DNA from: Coriolopsis trogii
Taxonomy: Eukaryota > Basidiomycota > Agaricomycetes > Polyporales > Polyporaceae
Direction of reading: 5' to 3'
DNA: 64,000 nt
NCBI GenBank assembly: GCA_020543525.1
Contig: JAHYIO010000031.1
Location: 1,922,001-1,986,000, forward strand
The position numbers were made by a program, and so were the translations under genes. Shown here one piece after another: positions 1 through 11,900 of this stretch (the first letter of the stretch is position 1; each line of letters opens with the position of its first letter). The notes beneath the pieces are model-generated. The model saw only the letters and a program-made list of their open reading frames with translations, had not been told where the DNA came from and searched no databases.

Positions 1-660
1 CACCGTCGGTCTTTCTTTGTCTCGCCGTACTGTATAGCACCCTGTTCAGGCCCCATATCTCATTGCATAATTCTCCGATTCGGAGGACGTACGATATGCC
101 ATGCATTTCCTCGTTGTCACCCTCGGACGCTTTCCTCGCGAGTCGCGACTGAGCGTCCCGCGAAGCCATGTCTGCACTACCGGCCACCTTCCATCGGTGC
201 GTCGCAAGCTAGGGACCAAAAGAATTCGTAAGATGTTATTTTCGTCACATAAGCGGACAGCCTGTAAACCTTCTGATCGCAGCCCGCTCTACAATGATAC
301 AGATACGTAAGCCCATGAGCGCTTCACACGTCGTGCTATGCAATGTCCGATACACGACGCCTCGCTGTTTTGAGCACGTATGCGGCCTGTAACACAGAGC
401 GTGTGGACTCCGCGGGTATCAGTAAGAATGCCGCCACGCCGCCGAAAATGTCGAGTCGTGATGAGTGCGGGCTAGTCGGGGAAGAGTCGAGATAACAGAC
501 AGAGTGTGTTGTGAAGAGCTATGTGAATATCGGAAAGACGGTGGAGGGCACTCTCGTGGCTGACGGCAAGCGATGGGACACTGATGCCCTGAGGGATAGC
601 CGGTTGCACATCTACACAGTGCAGATAGACGGCGGAAAGGTATGGTAGAGGCCATTCTCT
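1..660. other. Gene-free left edge
   Basis: No reading frame here resembles a known family on either strand; open frames are short and lack plausible splice partners. It probably holds the 3' UTR of MED31 and intergenic sequence. Confidence 0.4.
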
Positions 661-1216
661 TCATGACCCGTTTGTCATAACTCCATTGTGGCCGCCTGCT
701 TGTATACCGTTCGACCGGGGATCCTGCTGAGCGTCGGCAAGAGCGACAGCAGCTTGGATCCTGTTCGGATCCCGCCTGATTTTTGCACCTTGATGAGTCA
801 CAAGTCCGATGGTAACTAAGTCTTCACACACTTACCAAGTGCGCCAGTGATCGAACTGCTTCTGGTTGAGGTATTCTCTCCATTCGTCTTTCCCGATTTC
901 GGTCCTAAATTCTGCGTGCTGCAATAGTTCGAGATGATGGAGAGCATGCGGGTACCTCATGGAGACGCCTCAGTACAAAGGAGCCAAAAGAATAAGCAAG
1001 CATAAGTGCCTACAAGATGAATCGAGCGTAATCCTTCTCCTTCCAGTATAAAAGGTACTTCAGGAAGTTGACGAATGCGGGTTGGTTGAGTATTCCTTGC
1101 TGAGCGAGCGAGTGCAGATAGAAAGGATTTGCGAGAGACTGGACAAACTCGAGTTCGAGTTCAAAACGTGCCCGATTGGCGCTGCGTGCATCTTGACTAG
1201 GTTCCGGTTGGGACAT
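661..1216 (-). CDS. MED31: Mediator complex subunit 31 (Soh1)
   Basis: Subunit of the Mediator middle module, a nuclear coactivator bridging transcription factors and RNA polymerase II. Three exons read 1216-1014, 955-836 and 775-661, giving 145 codons. The family core is unmistakable: a [20 protein letters not shown] helix, then [14 protein letters not shown], then [11 protein letters not shown] and the FDHWRTW end. After HWRT the tryptophan codon is split by a second intron. A stop lies in this intron if it is not spliced (832-834), but splicing opens a third exon adding about 40 Ala/Gln/Gly-rich residues, ending NGVMTNGS. The start is the Met ten residues before the conserved region, since an upstream Met in the same frame only lengthens a non-conserved leader. 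It diverges from the UCH37-like gene with 212 bp between start codons. The core identity is secure; the C-terminal exon is inferred from frame and splice signals. Confidence 0.93.
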
Positions 1217-1428
1217 GGTGACGTCTGCGCCAAGATGGCCAGAGTACCGCTGGTGGTTGTTTGGATCAAAAGCTCTTGCCAAACAAACATCCCGATTTGG
1301 GCGGTCACAACAAGTCACATGACGTGCGCGACGCGTCAGACTGGAGCGACCGTGGCTGCTTGCTGCTTTTCTTGCTATCGGACCACCACCATTACCCTCG
1401 ACGTCAAAGACACGCACTCGTTATCAAA
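1217..1428. promoter_or_regulatory. Shared divergent promoter, MED31 / UCH37
   Basis: Only 212 bp separate the two start codons, so this segment must carry both promoters and both 5' leaders. No TATA box is evident, as expected for constitutive genes. Inference from gene arrangement. Confidence 0.55.
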
Positions 1429-2625
1429 ATGTCAGGAGACGACGACTCCAGCGGATGGCAACTGACCGAATCTGATCCGGGTGTGTTCACGTATGGTTTT
1501 TGTGCCACTAACTCGTCCGACATGAGCTATGCCCTTACCATCCGATGCACACAGAGAATTGCTGAAAACTCTTGGTGTTCCGTTGGTTGTGGATGATCTA
1601 TACTCCCTTGACCCTGCGTCGCTCTCCGAGTTTCAGCCCCTCCATGCGCTCATCTTCCTCTTCAAATGGGTCGCGGGGTCTTCCGCTGAGCCGTCCAGCG
1701 GTGGCCAATACGATCCAGACTTCCCTGGCTTCTTCGCGCACCAGGTCGTCAACAATGCATGCGCCACGCTCGCCGTGATGAACGCCATCGCGAACATCCC
1801 CGGTCTCCAGATGGGCGCCCAGTTGGCCGAGCTCTTCAGCTTCACTGCTGGCATGGACCCGCAGACGAGCGGCATGGCGATCACGAGCTCTGACTGGTTA
1901 CGGGAAGCGCATAACGCTCTATCTCCGCCGTCGGCGATCTCGTTGGAGGGCTTGGACCTGCCGAAGACATCCGAGGACGCGTACCACTTCATCGTGTACA
2001 TCCCGTATGCTGGGTCCGTGTACGAACTGGACGGTCTCAAGCAGGCTCCCGTCCGACACGGCGCGTACCCTGAGAGCGGGGAGGGCTGGGTAGCAAAGGC
2101 CAGGTAATGATAAAATGTCGTGTCTTGATGTGGTATTGACGCATTGTCTGTGTAAATAGGGAAGTCATCGAAGCTCGCATTGCGACCTACCCTCCAGGCG
2201 CTGTAAGTGGTCACACCGACCGTTATGTAGAAAGAGCGTTAATCGGTCCATAGCTCGAATTCAGTCTATTAGCTGTACACGATGACCCAGTACCCCGCCT
2301 TCAACAGCAACTCGTTCAGCTACAGTCCGCCGGCCGCCAATCTGAAGCAGGAGAACTCATCGCCAAGCTAGACAACGAAAACTCGAAGCGCGAACGTTGG
2401 GCGGTATGTTTTACCTAGCTTCTCTATCTTGCTTATGGTGGTCTGATATCAGTATCCTAGTTTGAGAACAGCCTGCGGAGGCATAACTACCTCGGTTTCA
2501 TCCATGCATTGCTACTAGGCATGGCGAAAGCCGGTACCCTGGACGCCGCGAAGGAGGGAGCGAAGAAGGCCCTTCAGGATCGGATAGAGAGGCGGAAGAA
2601 GGGCGAGGCTATGGATGAGGATTAA
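1429..2625 (+). CDS. Ubiquitin C-terminal hydrolase, UCH37/Uch2 type
   Basis: Cysteine protease of peptidase family C12 that removes ubiquitin; UCH37 orthologues act on the 26S proteasome. Five exons (1429-1490, 1555-2103, 2160-2202, 2254-2403, 2461-2625) give 322 residues, close to the 329 of human UCHL5. The N-terminus reads W-LTESDPGVFTELL as in UCH37. The catalytic set is visible: Gln in FAHQVVNN, nucleophile Cys in NNACAT, His in DAYHFIVYIP, Asp in YELDGLK. After the catalytic domain come EGWVAKAR, a helical linker with LLAVHDDP, and the ULD-like tail with RRHNYLGFIHALL, which in UCH37 contacts the proteasome receptor Rpn13. That tail separates it from short UCH-L1/L3 enzymes. All junctions keep frame and the gene looks intact. 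Confidence 0.94.
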
Positions 2626-3131
2626 CGGATCTGTCATGTCGCTATCATGCTTTCGTTGCCACTGCAGTTATGAGTGTGCTGTTCTCACACAAAAGCCTGC
2701 ATTTAGCCCACTGTCTGAAAGCGATTGGTCAGACGGCCCTCGTTTGTCGTCGACATTCAGAAAGGCGCCGTACACCTGGTGTGCAGTCGGCACATCGTCA
2801 CCGCCAGGAGATGCCTAAGAATACGAAACCGCTCAGTCACATCTGCGGTATCGTCGCCATTCGCTTTCGTAAGAAGACAGGAGACGCCGTACATGCACTC
2901 TGCACTGCTACTGGACGCTGCTGGATACGTGAGGTATTGATCTCACTATGAGGCACACTCGCCGGGTAGAACCCGTTCTCCACACGAGCGGCACTGCATC
3001 CCTTGTATTTTGAAGACCTGTGTACCGCCGGCGTGTGGCAGGGACCTGTGGCATCAGCTTCTTTGATTTTGGTTATACTTGCTGCGTCTAGAACTGTTGA
3101 TCCGCCTGAGTGTTTGCCGGCCTCCCGCTCT
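2626..3131. other. Convergent intergenic region
   Basis: Lies between the 3' ends of the UCH37-like and aldo-keto reductase genes and should hold both 3' UTRs. Open frames here have no family resemblance. Nothing else seen. Confidence 0.4.
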
Positions 3132-4513
3132 TCACTCCGCATCCACAGGATTCCATGTGACTGCGCCGGCTTTCCCCTTGTCGAGATCGTCAAGGAGTTG
3201 CATGTCGTCTTTGTCGAGTTCAAAGTCGTACAGCTCTGTATTCGACTGAATACGTGCAGGAGTCGCTGATTTTGGCAGGGGAACGTAACTAAGGTGTTCC
3301 AATATGAGTATGTGATCCCAAGGTCGTTGGCGTTCGCAAGAACATCGGTCCACTCACTCGTGTTGCAGAGACCACCGCAGCAGGATCTGTGCAGCGGTAC
3401 GCTTATGCTTTGGAACGTGTTCCAGACAGCGTCAACAAGAAGCGTCGCGGACGTACAAACCACGCACCTTCTCGGCAAGCTGGGTGATCACAGGATGGTC
3501 AAGCTGGCCGCGGATCAAGGGCGAGTACGCTTGTACAACGATGTCATGTTCGCGGCAGTACGTCACTATCGGCCGTTGCTGACAGAACGGGTGCAACTGT
3601 GTCCCGCATCAGCGCAAACCAATGCCTGCGCATACACCCTGGCCTAATTGCCGCACCTCAATCTGGTTGACTGCGGGAGGTTGGAGCCCCGCGAGCCGAA
3701 TTTCCTCCAAGTGCTTGATGCCGCTGACAGGCAGAACGTGTCAGCTTTGGACAGGCGATCGGCGAGGGTGAGAGATCCTGCTGTTCTCTTACAAGTTGGA
3801 GACGCCTACGGTGCGTATTTTGCCGGCATGCTGCGCATCGAGGAGCGCGCGGTAGGTCTGGAGCCGCAGATCGGCGCCCTTGAAAGGGTCGTGGATGAGG
3901 AAGAGATCAATGTAGTCTGCCGTGCCACGGCGCCCCCTCCCCTGAACATCAACTCGCGCGGGGTAGTGACATATACACGTACTGAGTCCTAAACGCTCGA
4001 GCGAGACGTCTACTGCGCGCGCTGTGCTCTGGTATCCGTGTGTCTTGCTGATGCACTTGGTAGCTTATGCGAAAGTCGGAGGAGTTACACTGGACCAAGA
4101 CCAGCGGGACTCACTGATGAACACATCATAACGGTTCAGACCGCTTGCTCGCAATGCAGAACCGACGTGTGCTTCATTCCGATACGCCTGGGCGGTATCG
4201 ATGTGTCTACAACGGTTCGTGTCATCACACCGCCGAGTGGCGATGGGCCGGGTCGTGAACCTATTTTGAGACCTCGCATGGCCGAGAGTACGAGTCGGAG
4301 ACTCACCTGTAACCCACACGGAGGGCTTCCAGTACCGATTCGTGTGTTGTATAGTTCTGATAGACACCGAAACCTAGGCGAGGCATTTCAAACCCTGGCG
4401 TTCAATAGACGAATTGGACATTCAGTTCTCCGATCGGAGGGCGGTAATATGGCTAGGACCGCGTAGAGGTTACCTGTTGCTAAACGTATCGTCGAGCCCA
4501 AGTTCAATTTCAT
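3132..4513 (-). CDS. Aldo-keto reductase, intron-rich
   Basis: NAD(P)H-dependent reductase of aldehydes and ketones, cytosolic in most relatives. Nine exons with eight short introns give roughly 275 residues, normal for the family. It begins MKLNLGSTIRLATG, spliced to FEMPRLGFGVYQN. The catalytic tetrad is present: Asp in HIDTAQAY, Tyr in AYRNE, Lys in ITTK (made by splicing) and His in LFLIHDP. Further family marks are GVSNFGIKHLEE, AYSPLIRG, the cofactor motif PLPKS, and the end GAVTWNPVDAE. In any single frame it looks broken by stops, but each stop falls inside a GT-AG intron, so it is a real gene. The sequence best resembles fungal AKR3-like or DKG reductase-like proteins; the substrate cannot be read from sequence. 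Confidence 0.88.
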
Positions 4514-4830
4514 CGTATCAGGGACAGCGCCCTGCAGTAGTGCTGTCTCGTCAGCCAGATTGGATATGTTGCGTGATGGCACGAAGCAAGCCTGCACATG
4601 AGCGTCTATAATTCAACATGCGCGTACGAGTCTGCAGAACGTACGCTGACTCTTGCGATTCCCGACAGTCCGACAACTTGAGACTCTTTCTTCGCACCAG
4701 AGACACTCAAAGGGCCTGGGACCCCTTCTCGCGAGCTGCACCTCGTGCGTATTTCTTTTCCGCCGTGCTCGTCTATGTATGCAGTCGTGGCTACGAGGTC
4801 AGACATATCAATGCATACAAGGCACTGCTT
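4514..4830. other. Upstream region of the aldo-keto reductase
   Basis: Presumed promoter of the minus-strand aldo-keto reductase, bounded on the other side by a probable transposon. No coding signal seen. Confidence 0.35.
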
Positions 4831-4852
4831 CATCAGCAAAATGTGACCCCAA

Positions 4853-5017
4853 CTTATGGCAACTTATGGAGGGCCATAAGTTGCCATAAGTCGTATAAGC
4901 CATAAGTTGAGGCAACTTATATAAGCTATGTACCAAACCTACATAAGTTGGCGGCAACTTATGGATCAACTTATGAGCAACTTACGAACAACTTACGGAG
5001 CATCTTACAAGCATCTT
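4853..5017. repeat. Left subterminal CAACTTATG repeat cluster
   Basis: About ten copies of the 9-mer CAACTTATG or one-base variants, several as inverted pairs such as CATAAGTTG near 4880 and 4910. Variants CAACTTACG and CATCTTATG dominate the inner part. Likely transposase-binding sites of the element. Confidence 0.7.
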
Positions 5018-5920
5018 ATGAGGTTGCATATCCTGCAGGCGTAGCTCGTCGAAACACATTACTAATATGAGCATGGTATTATAATGTGATATAGCATACA
5101 GGGTGCAGACATACTACTATGTACTCAAACTCCCAAGCCCATACACTGCACCAATCAGCCGGCCGTACCCTGTTCAGTTTTCCTCTAACACCAATGAAGT
5201 GCTGCGCAAGGGGCACAGGCAGGGAGGAATCAAAGTAGAACAGCGCAAATATGTTACAGGAGATGTAGTAGAGAGAGCACACAACGCACCTCGAGAGATC
5301 CGCGACGTCGATGTCGTCGCACGTAGACCGTCCAGCAGCTCAGCGAGCTTGCCTGACTATGGATCACACTCGTTTGAGGTTCATGTTGTGATGACTCACC
5401 TTCTCGTTTCCTACTATTCCCCACTTAGATGTCGCGAACGTACCGTTGTAATGCAGGTGTGGTATCCCGCAAGCCTGAGCCCGGACCGCGGTCGTAACTT
5501 GCAAGGTGGTAAATGACGTGGGTACTCCCTTGCCACGAGCAGTAGGAAAGAGATAGAGAGAGAGAGAGGTTAAGCAGGGTCATCGAGACTAGCGGGAGAC
5601 CACAGACAGGTAGTGCAGGGTACTACGGGAGGAGACGACCGTCACGGTCCAAGGGGAGCGTTGCAAATGGAGGAAGTATGGAAATCAACATGTTTGAGCG
5701 CCTAGAGGTGCACCAAACATGCACAAGCAGAGGACTTGGACGAATTGCGAGTCTGCCAGTGCGACCTGAGGGCCCGCACGATGTTGTCCACTTTCGATTT
5801 AATTTCGCTCAGACTTCGCTCGTACGAGCTGTCGTAACACATCGGCAGGCCAATACAACCCTCGGCGGCACATACAAGCGTCATTTATGCACACTTGCCC
5901 TGAGGTCAGGTCCACCAATG

Positions 5921-6030
5921 TCGTAAGTCTCATAAGTTCACAAGGTCACATAAGTTGACCATAAGTTCAGATTCATAAGTTGTAAGTTGGTCGTATAAGT
6001 TGTAAGTTATCATAAGTCACGTAACTTAGG
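5921..6030. repeat. Right subterminal CATAAGTTG repeat cluster
   Basis: About nine copies of CATAAGTTG, CATAAGTTC or TTGTAAGTT, mostly in the opposite orientation to the left cluster, as expected at the other end of one element. Confidence 0.7.
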
Positions 6031-6047
6031 TGTACATTTTCCTGATG

Positions 6048-7250
6048 TTGGATGTTATCGAGCTATCCGTCGCGCTCATCGCATCGCATGAAACAGCAAA
6101 TGCCTTCGAGGAGCCCTGTTCAAGCTCACATAGTTAGGAGTTTCAGAGACTACTCATGGGCATCCTCGGCGGTCTCGTTGGCAGGTACTGTTCGCATCGG
6201 GGCCTTCGGAGACGTAGTGCACTTGATGAAAAGCAGAGATGCATTCGTGGAAAGCGGCAAGTCTTCATTGCGAAGCGCTGGCGCTAGAAGAAACGTGGGA
6301 ACCGTCGACGTCACGCTATGCAACTCGCCGGGATGTCCCGATTATCAAGTTCAGTCTGAACTATGACTTCGACTGGGAAGACGTGTACTTTGGATTGCAA
6401 GACCCTTCGGATAACGCATATTCATAGCGAGACGCGCACGGTAACTATCAATGAGATCGTGGCGGTACCTGCTGTGCTTGTATGGTTTCCGAGGCGTGTC
6501 ACCTCGATAAGCATGATATCATATCTGTGTCCGTCGCCGGATACAGAAACACCTGAACACCACACATACGAACTGTATCTTGACGGTCGCGTTCGAATAG
6601 AGACCGGACCAGATACGAGATAAGGTGCATCCGACTGATTTTGCCTTTTAGCAGCACTCGCCACGCGACTTGAATCTCAGGGCTGAGCAAGTGACCTGGA
6701 CGCCCTGAGATACTATCTGAACGTTATCTTCGGACGCAACATCGGTTGTGTCGTCCTCGTAGCCCGACGCAGGGGACCGAACGTGGGCCCACAGCATCCG
6801 GTGAGTGTTTCCAGATTCTCATCCAGAGAGCTGCTTGCTGAATAGCGCGATAGTGATATAACGTTTCCGGAGGCAAATTTTGGGCTATCAAGTAGCTCGT
6901 CCTGGTCCCGCAAGTCTGGCATGTCGTCGGACTCTGACTTTCGCAGAACGGTCTGCCGATTCTACAGCCGGCACAATAGCCACTGGCACATGGCGCGCCG
7001 TGCGGATATGCCAACTCTGTCCAGTCCGCACAACCCCTTTCGGCTTCCGCGAGGCTCGCCCAATACCCGCCTGCTCCTTGTTTTGCTTCCTGCTGGCAAT
7101 GTCGTTTGTCGATGATCTTCGCTGTTCGGCGTCCGGTGCTCCAGCATGACTCGTTCTAGGCTGAGACATGCGCTGACGACCTGTTCATGTCATCTGACGG
7201 GCTCAAAATGTTTGTGCGGGTCGACGTCAGCTCGAGAAGTGGAGTGAAGG
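6048..7250. other. Unassigned region before the aspartic protease
   Basis: Short frames on both strands with no family resemblance. A patch around 6300-6430 looks faintly protein-like (acidic-aromatic residues) but neither start nor splice partners are convincing; it may be a decayed gene. Confidence 0.3.
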
Positions 7251-7257
7251 TATATAG
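7251..7257 (+). promoter_or_regulatory. TATA box of the 7.3 kb aspartic protease
   Basis: TATATAG, 67 bp before the start codon, at a spacing usual for highly expressed basidiomycete secreted-protein genes. Confidence 0.6.
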
Positions 7258-7317
7258 CATACTTCTTCCTCCGAGAACAAACCCAACCTCTCAGTTCCTC
7301 CTTCCATCTTCCCAGAC

Positions 7318-8904
7318 ATGTTCCTCTCCTCTAGCCTCGTCGCGCTTGCGCTCGTGCTCTCGACATCTGCGAAACCCATCGCGGAAGGTGAAGGCACACG
7401 CGTCGATTTTCACAGACGAGATGTGCTGAAGAGGGAGGATGGAACATTCGACCATGACGCCGCCATCAGACAAGTTGCCAAAGATCGCAAGTGAGTACTC
7501 GCTATTTGATGATTATGTATCCTTATCCAGAGTCACAGCAAACATCGCAACAATCTCGAGGCTATAGACCAAACTATGGGCCTTGCAGCGTTTAATGAGG
7601 TGAGTGACGCCGTGCGTCATGCGTATCCTGCGTATGAATGTTCACGCTCCCGTTCCAGGGTGCGACTTTGCTCCCAGTGGCAACCGTCGCCCTCGATCAC
7701 CACAAACGCCAAGCAGAGGCTTTGACTGACATAGGAGGCGATGTATACTGGGTCGGGCCGATCTCCATCGGCACACCCGCGAAGACGTTCTCGATTGACT
7801 TTGACAGTGAGTAGTCGGCCAAAGTCACAGCCGACAGCGAACTTAGTCATTTCACTAGCCGGCTCCTCCGACCTCTGGATTCCTTCTGTGAATTGTACGA
7901 GCTCATATTGCACCAACAAAGCCAAGTACAACCCATCAAACTCGTCAACGGCGAACCGCAAGAGTGGGTCATTCTCGATCCAGTACGGTGACGGTTCGAA
8001 CGTGCAGGGCCCGGTTTACACCGATACCGTGTCCGTGGCGGGCGTAAAGGCGACTGGCCAAACCTTTTCGCCCGTGTCCACACTGTCATCCTCCTTTGCG
8101 GATACCAGCATCGACGGTATCCTCGGTATGGGTTATCCAAGCCTTTCGAACCTACGTGCAGTATGTTTCTGTTCTCCCTGCCCGATCATATCCTCCCTCA
8201 TCGAACGGCCACAGAACCCTTTCTTCACAACCGCCAAGGCGCAGGGAGCAGTCAAGAGCGGCGTTTTTGGCTTCAAACTCGCGCAGAGCGGTTCGTCGCT
8301 CTATCTCGGTGGGACTGATACGTCAAAGTACACCGGAGCGATCGAGTATCACCCAGTGTCCCGCAGAGCTTATTGGCAGCTTGCAAATGCGAGTTTGTAC
8401 TTGGGTTCAAAGGTGAGGCTCGTTTCGCGGCACCAACCTCGTCCGATACAACTCACACATGTTATATCAAAGTCGATCGCGTCAGGGGTCTCCACGATCA
8501 TTGATTCGGGCACTACGATCATATATGGGCCATCGAACCAGGTCAAAGCACTTTATGCGAGCATCCCAGGCTCGAAAGTGTACGACTCTGCCAACGGTTT
8601 CTATTTGTTCCCGTGTGCTTCGACACCGTCGAACATTTCCTTCAGCTGGGGAGGGAAGAAATGGGTCGTGAGCGCGGCGAACTTCAACCGCGGAAGGGTC
8701 AGTGCGACACAATGCGTTGGCTCGATCTCTGGGCAGGATCTGGGATTGGGGTCGAATGTTTGGTTGCTCGGCGACAGGTAAGCAACATTCTCGTGCACAG
8801 TCACTTGCGAAGTGCTGAACTACTCTGTCCGTAGTTTCATGAAGAATGTCTACACCGCATTCTCATTTGATCAGAACTCAGTAGGATTCGCGACCCTCAG
8901 GTAA
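7318..8904 (+). CDS. Secreted A1 aspartic protease (polyporopepsin-like)
   Basis: Pepsin-family endoprotease, secreted and active at acid pH. A signal peptide (MFLSSSLVALALVLSTSAKP) is followed by a propeptide with basic sites (HRRD, LKRED) and the mature enzyme. The first active-site motif DTGSSDLW is split: GAC plus one base precede an intron at about 7807 and the rest follows it. The flap is YGDGS; the second motif is IIDSGTTIIYGP. The C-terminus reads FMKNVYTAFSFDQNSVGFATLR. Intron positions match the two paralogues at 27.7 and 35.4 kb, except for one extra intron here after SNLRA (about 8161-8214) where those copies read straight through. Sequence divergence from the other two is large, so this is an older paralogue. 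No defects seen. Confidence 0.92.
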
Positions 8905-11900
8905 CATCTTTTCTGAAATGGATGGAATGGAAATTGTACATCTTAGTATACGATGCCAACGAGAAGGAATGTGATCTGCAACTGTACATATTAGAGTCAA
9001 CAAGAGGGAATAGAACTTCAGCAAAATTCGACAACGCATTGCAACGTCGTCACGGGCAAGCTGATCACATTGTGGCCCTGCCCGCCAATCGCAGGACTCC
9101 CATCACGCATCAAGCACTTACATTCTACGATTTGATGGCCCATTCCGATGAGCGTTCGTATTCTGCGGAGCCATCATCATTCCGCCAGGCCCGACCTCAC
9201 GGACGGCGAACACTCGCATGTGAATTCATCCAGGACATCGATCGGGCCAAGTGTACGCCTCGCGTACTGATCGCGGATACCGATTCGGCGGCGCGGCTGA
9301 GACTATTTCCCGTGCCTACCTGCCGATTGATCACTGCACCTGAGATCACCTCAATTGAAGTGATCGACGGACTGTCAGCCTCTGTCAGCGTTGCCGTTTG
9401 GTGGCATAAGTCTGTTTCCGAATGTGCATACTTACTTACTGGTCAAGACGGGGGTGTCGTTTCACGACGCACAGCGATGAAGACAAATGCGGCCTTATCT
9501 TAGCCACAACACGCCCCGTCGCGATTCTCGACTGAGGTCTCCCGCGTTATGACATAAAGCACGCGTCCCCTTCACGCTCGCTGCCTATACGGTCTCCAAT
9601 GGCTGGCTTACTATCTTCCATTGATCCTGCTCGGTGCCGACCCAGGTAGTGCGCGCACTATGCCACTTCAGTGCGTTCTAATCCGCACTGTCTGCCTTTG
9701 TGGCGCGAATGGAACGTTCTCCGTCCTGTGAGAGTCGTCATTCGACGTACATGGAACGCACGGTACTTCCGAGCCTCCGCGACACGGAATCCGCTCGCCC
9801 TACGGTCCACGGAAATCTTCAGTCCCGTTGGGTTCCACATTGTGAATTCGGATCCGGAGCGTCGCACGAGCGCATCGGTTGAACTGTTCACGATACAACA
9901 TTCAGGGCGCGGAAGGATGGGGCCTCTTAGGCGCCTTTCGGGGTCCTGTCTAGACATACCATCTCAGAAGACAAAGGTGACGAAAAGCACTCGTGGCGCA
10001 CTACTCCGCTACCGTGTGCGCAGCCCTCTCCCTCCTTTTTCCGACCCACTCTGTTCGGAATTCGGGCATGTGCTGCCTTGTTGCCAGCAGACAAAAGTAG
10101 TACTGAGTAAGGCGAGGCGTTCAGTCTCTTGGTTGGGATTCTGATTGAGTATAGCTGGTAGCTTATGGAAGCTCGGTGCAACACCGGTGCTTATACGTTC
10201 ATTCGGCGCGCGGAAGCGACCAGGGACGCAAGCATCAGGGGAGAGCGGCAGAGTGCCGATCATCTCATGTTCTGCGCAGGCCAGGCCCAGGGGCTCAGAA
10301 AAACTTCGCGGGCGACGGGGCGAGAAGATTTTCGTGGAGGGCGTTGGCGGACGGACGATTGAGTAATCGGGTATGTACATATGCTATACTGGTACTTATA
10401 CATAACCTGACAAATAACATAAAATACAAGCGTGTATACATCGATAAGAATTGACGGGTCGGGGAGGAGGACGCGGGTTCCGCCAACGAACCGGACGGGC
10501 TCGAGATCCAGATCGTACAACGGTGATGCGCGGAGGGAGCACTCGACTTCGGTTGGGGTGGCTGTGGAAAGAAGGCCAAGGGGAGTGTCGCGCACGAGAT
10601 CCCCGCGACCAGATACAGCACACCCAATCGGTCACTGGACCCAACTGCATGTCGACGAGGGGTGACACTGACCGATGAGGACGAGGCACTTATCGCGACG
10701 GCCACGCGCGCGCGGACCCGATAGAGATGGCAGTCCACAGGCGCGGCATGGGCTTCAGTATGAATGCCGGATATCGTGCTGAGCGATAGCAAGGGTCGGC
10801 TCGGTATGTTATCTTTCCAGATTCCCACCTCTGGCGAAGCCCACACGACGTCACGAGGCACCGAGGCAACGAGACACATCGAAGAGGGAAGTGATGTTCG
10901 AGGAGAGCGACGTGCGTCCTGACGCAGATGCGCGACGATCAGCGCAGGCTCTACATGGTGAACGCGGCGTTTTACACATGAAAAGTATGGGACCTTCGGC
11001 TATCGTGGGGGGTTCGCGAAGCGCCATTGTCCCACAAACGTCCACAGTCCGCGAGAACACGTCGACGGTCGCGCGCGACACGAGTGGCCAAAGTGGAACG
11101 TACATGTACATGATTCAAACTGTGCGCACGCACGGTGCGAAGACAGAGACCGTCAACGCGTTGACCCTCCCGCAACTCCGTCCCGCCCGCCACGGACCTG
11201 GACCTGGAGCTTCGAGCACGGCTCCCAGCTCGCGGAAAACGCCGCGCGCGCCAGGTACGCTCGGTGAAATATATCCCAGCCTGGAAGCGTGCTTCTCGTC
11301 CCTTTCTCGGAATGGACTTGCCAAACACGCCGTGAGCGCTGTCAGCAAGCCTGGGAGAAACCCCGGCGCGGTCCCTCCAGTGCCCCCAGCTTGTTCGCAA
11401 ACCATCGTAGCCCGCGTCGGCGTCGGCGTCGGCGTCGGCAGCCATGGCGTACGTTAGCCGCGTCGGTCATGCGGGAGGCATCGGGGAGCGGGGAGGAGCT
11501 GTGGGTCGAGCGAGATGACAGATCCAAGAGAAGAGTTGTGCGGATCCACGGACCTGTGTTGCGGCATCGGTCGTTAGACAAAGGACGCGAGAGACGTCAT
11601 CCAATGCGACCAAGAAGGCGGTCTAACCGCTTTCGGCGAGAAGCAGGGAAGCTCGCGAAGCCTGGAGGGCGTCTTGGCAGACCGAGCTATCCCATGACTT
11701 GCGCTGGGGCAGCGCGCAATCGAGGCCGCAGCATGGTGTACGGCAGACGCTATGCCAGCGGCGTGCCAGCGCGACGCTTGGGGAAAGGGAGGCCTACCGG
11801 GGCACGTATGGCAGGATCGTCGGGCGAGGTTCGGCGAGGAGGTGGCAGCGGGAGGTGACCCACCTGACGCGAGAGAAGGCAGCAGAGTCGAGAAGTGGAT

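Larger units (their letters stand above)
4831..6047. mobile_element. Probable non-autonomous DNA transposon with subterminal repeats
   Basis: Both ends carry clusters of one short motif in mirror orientation. From about 4853 to 5017 the motif CAACTTATG and close variants recurs roughly ten times, with some inverted copies. From about 5921 to 6030 its complement CATAAGTTG recurs about nine times. Just outside, the ends match as imperfect inverted repeats: CATCAGCAAAATGTGACC on the left and, reading inward from the right, CATCAGGAAAATGTACACC. The interior of about 0.9 kb has no long frame and no transposase motif, so it would need an enzyme supplied in trans. Short terminal inverted repeats plus many subterminal repeats are typical of CACTA-like, hAT and KDZ elements; the superfamily cannot be set. 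No clear target-site duplication was found. Confidence 0.5.

Noticed and set aside
3132..4513. Aldo-keto reductase as a pseudogene full of stops and frameshifts
   Set aside because: Every interruption lies in a short segment with GT and AG ends, and joining the exons gives an unbroken protein with all catalytic residues.
8922..9503. 193-codon frame directly after the aspartic protease
   Set aside because: No family resemblance, no leader or promoter room; it begins 18 bp after the protease stop and is probably 3' UTR and intergenic DNA.
10295..10879. 194-codon minus-strand frame
   Set aside because: Overlaps equally long frames on other strands, composition is low in aliphatic core residues and no domain is recognisable.
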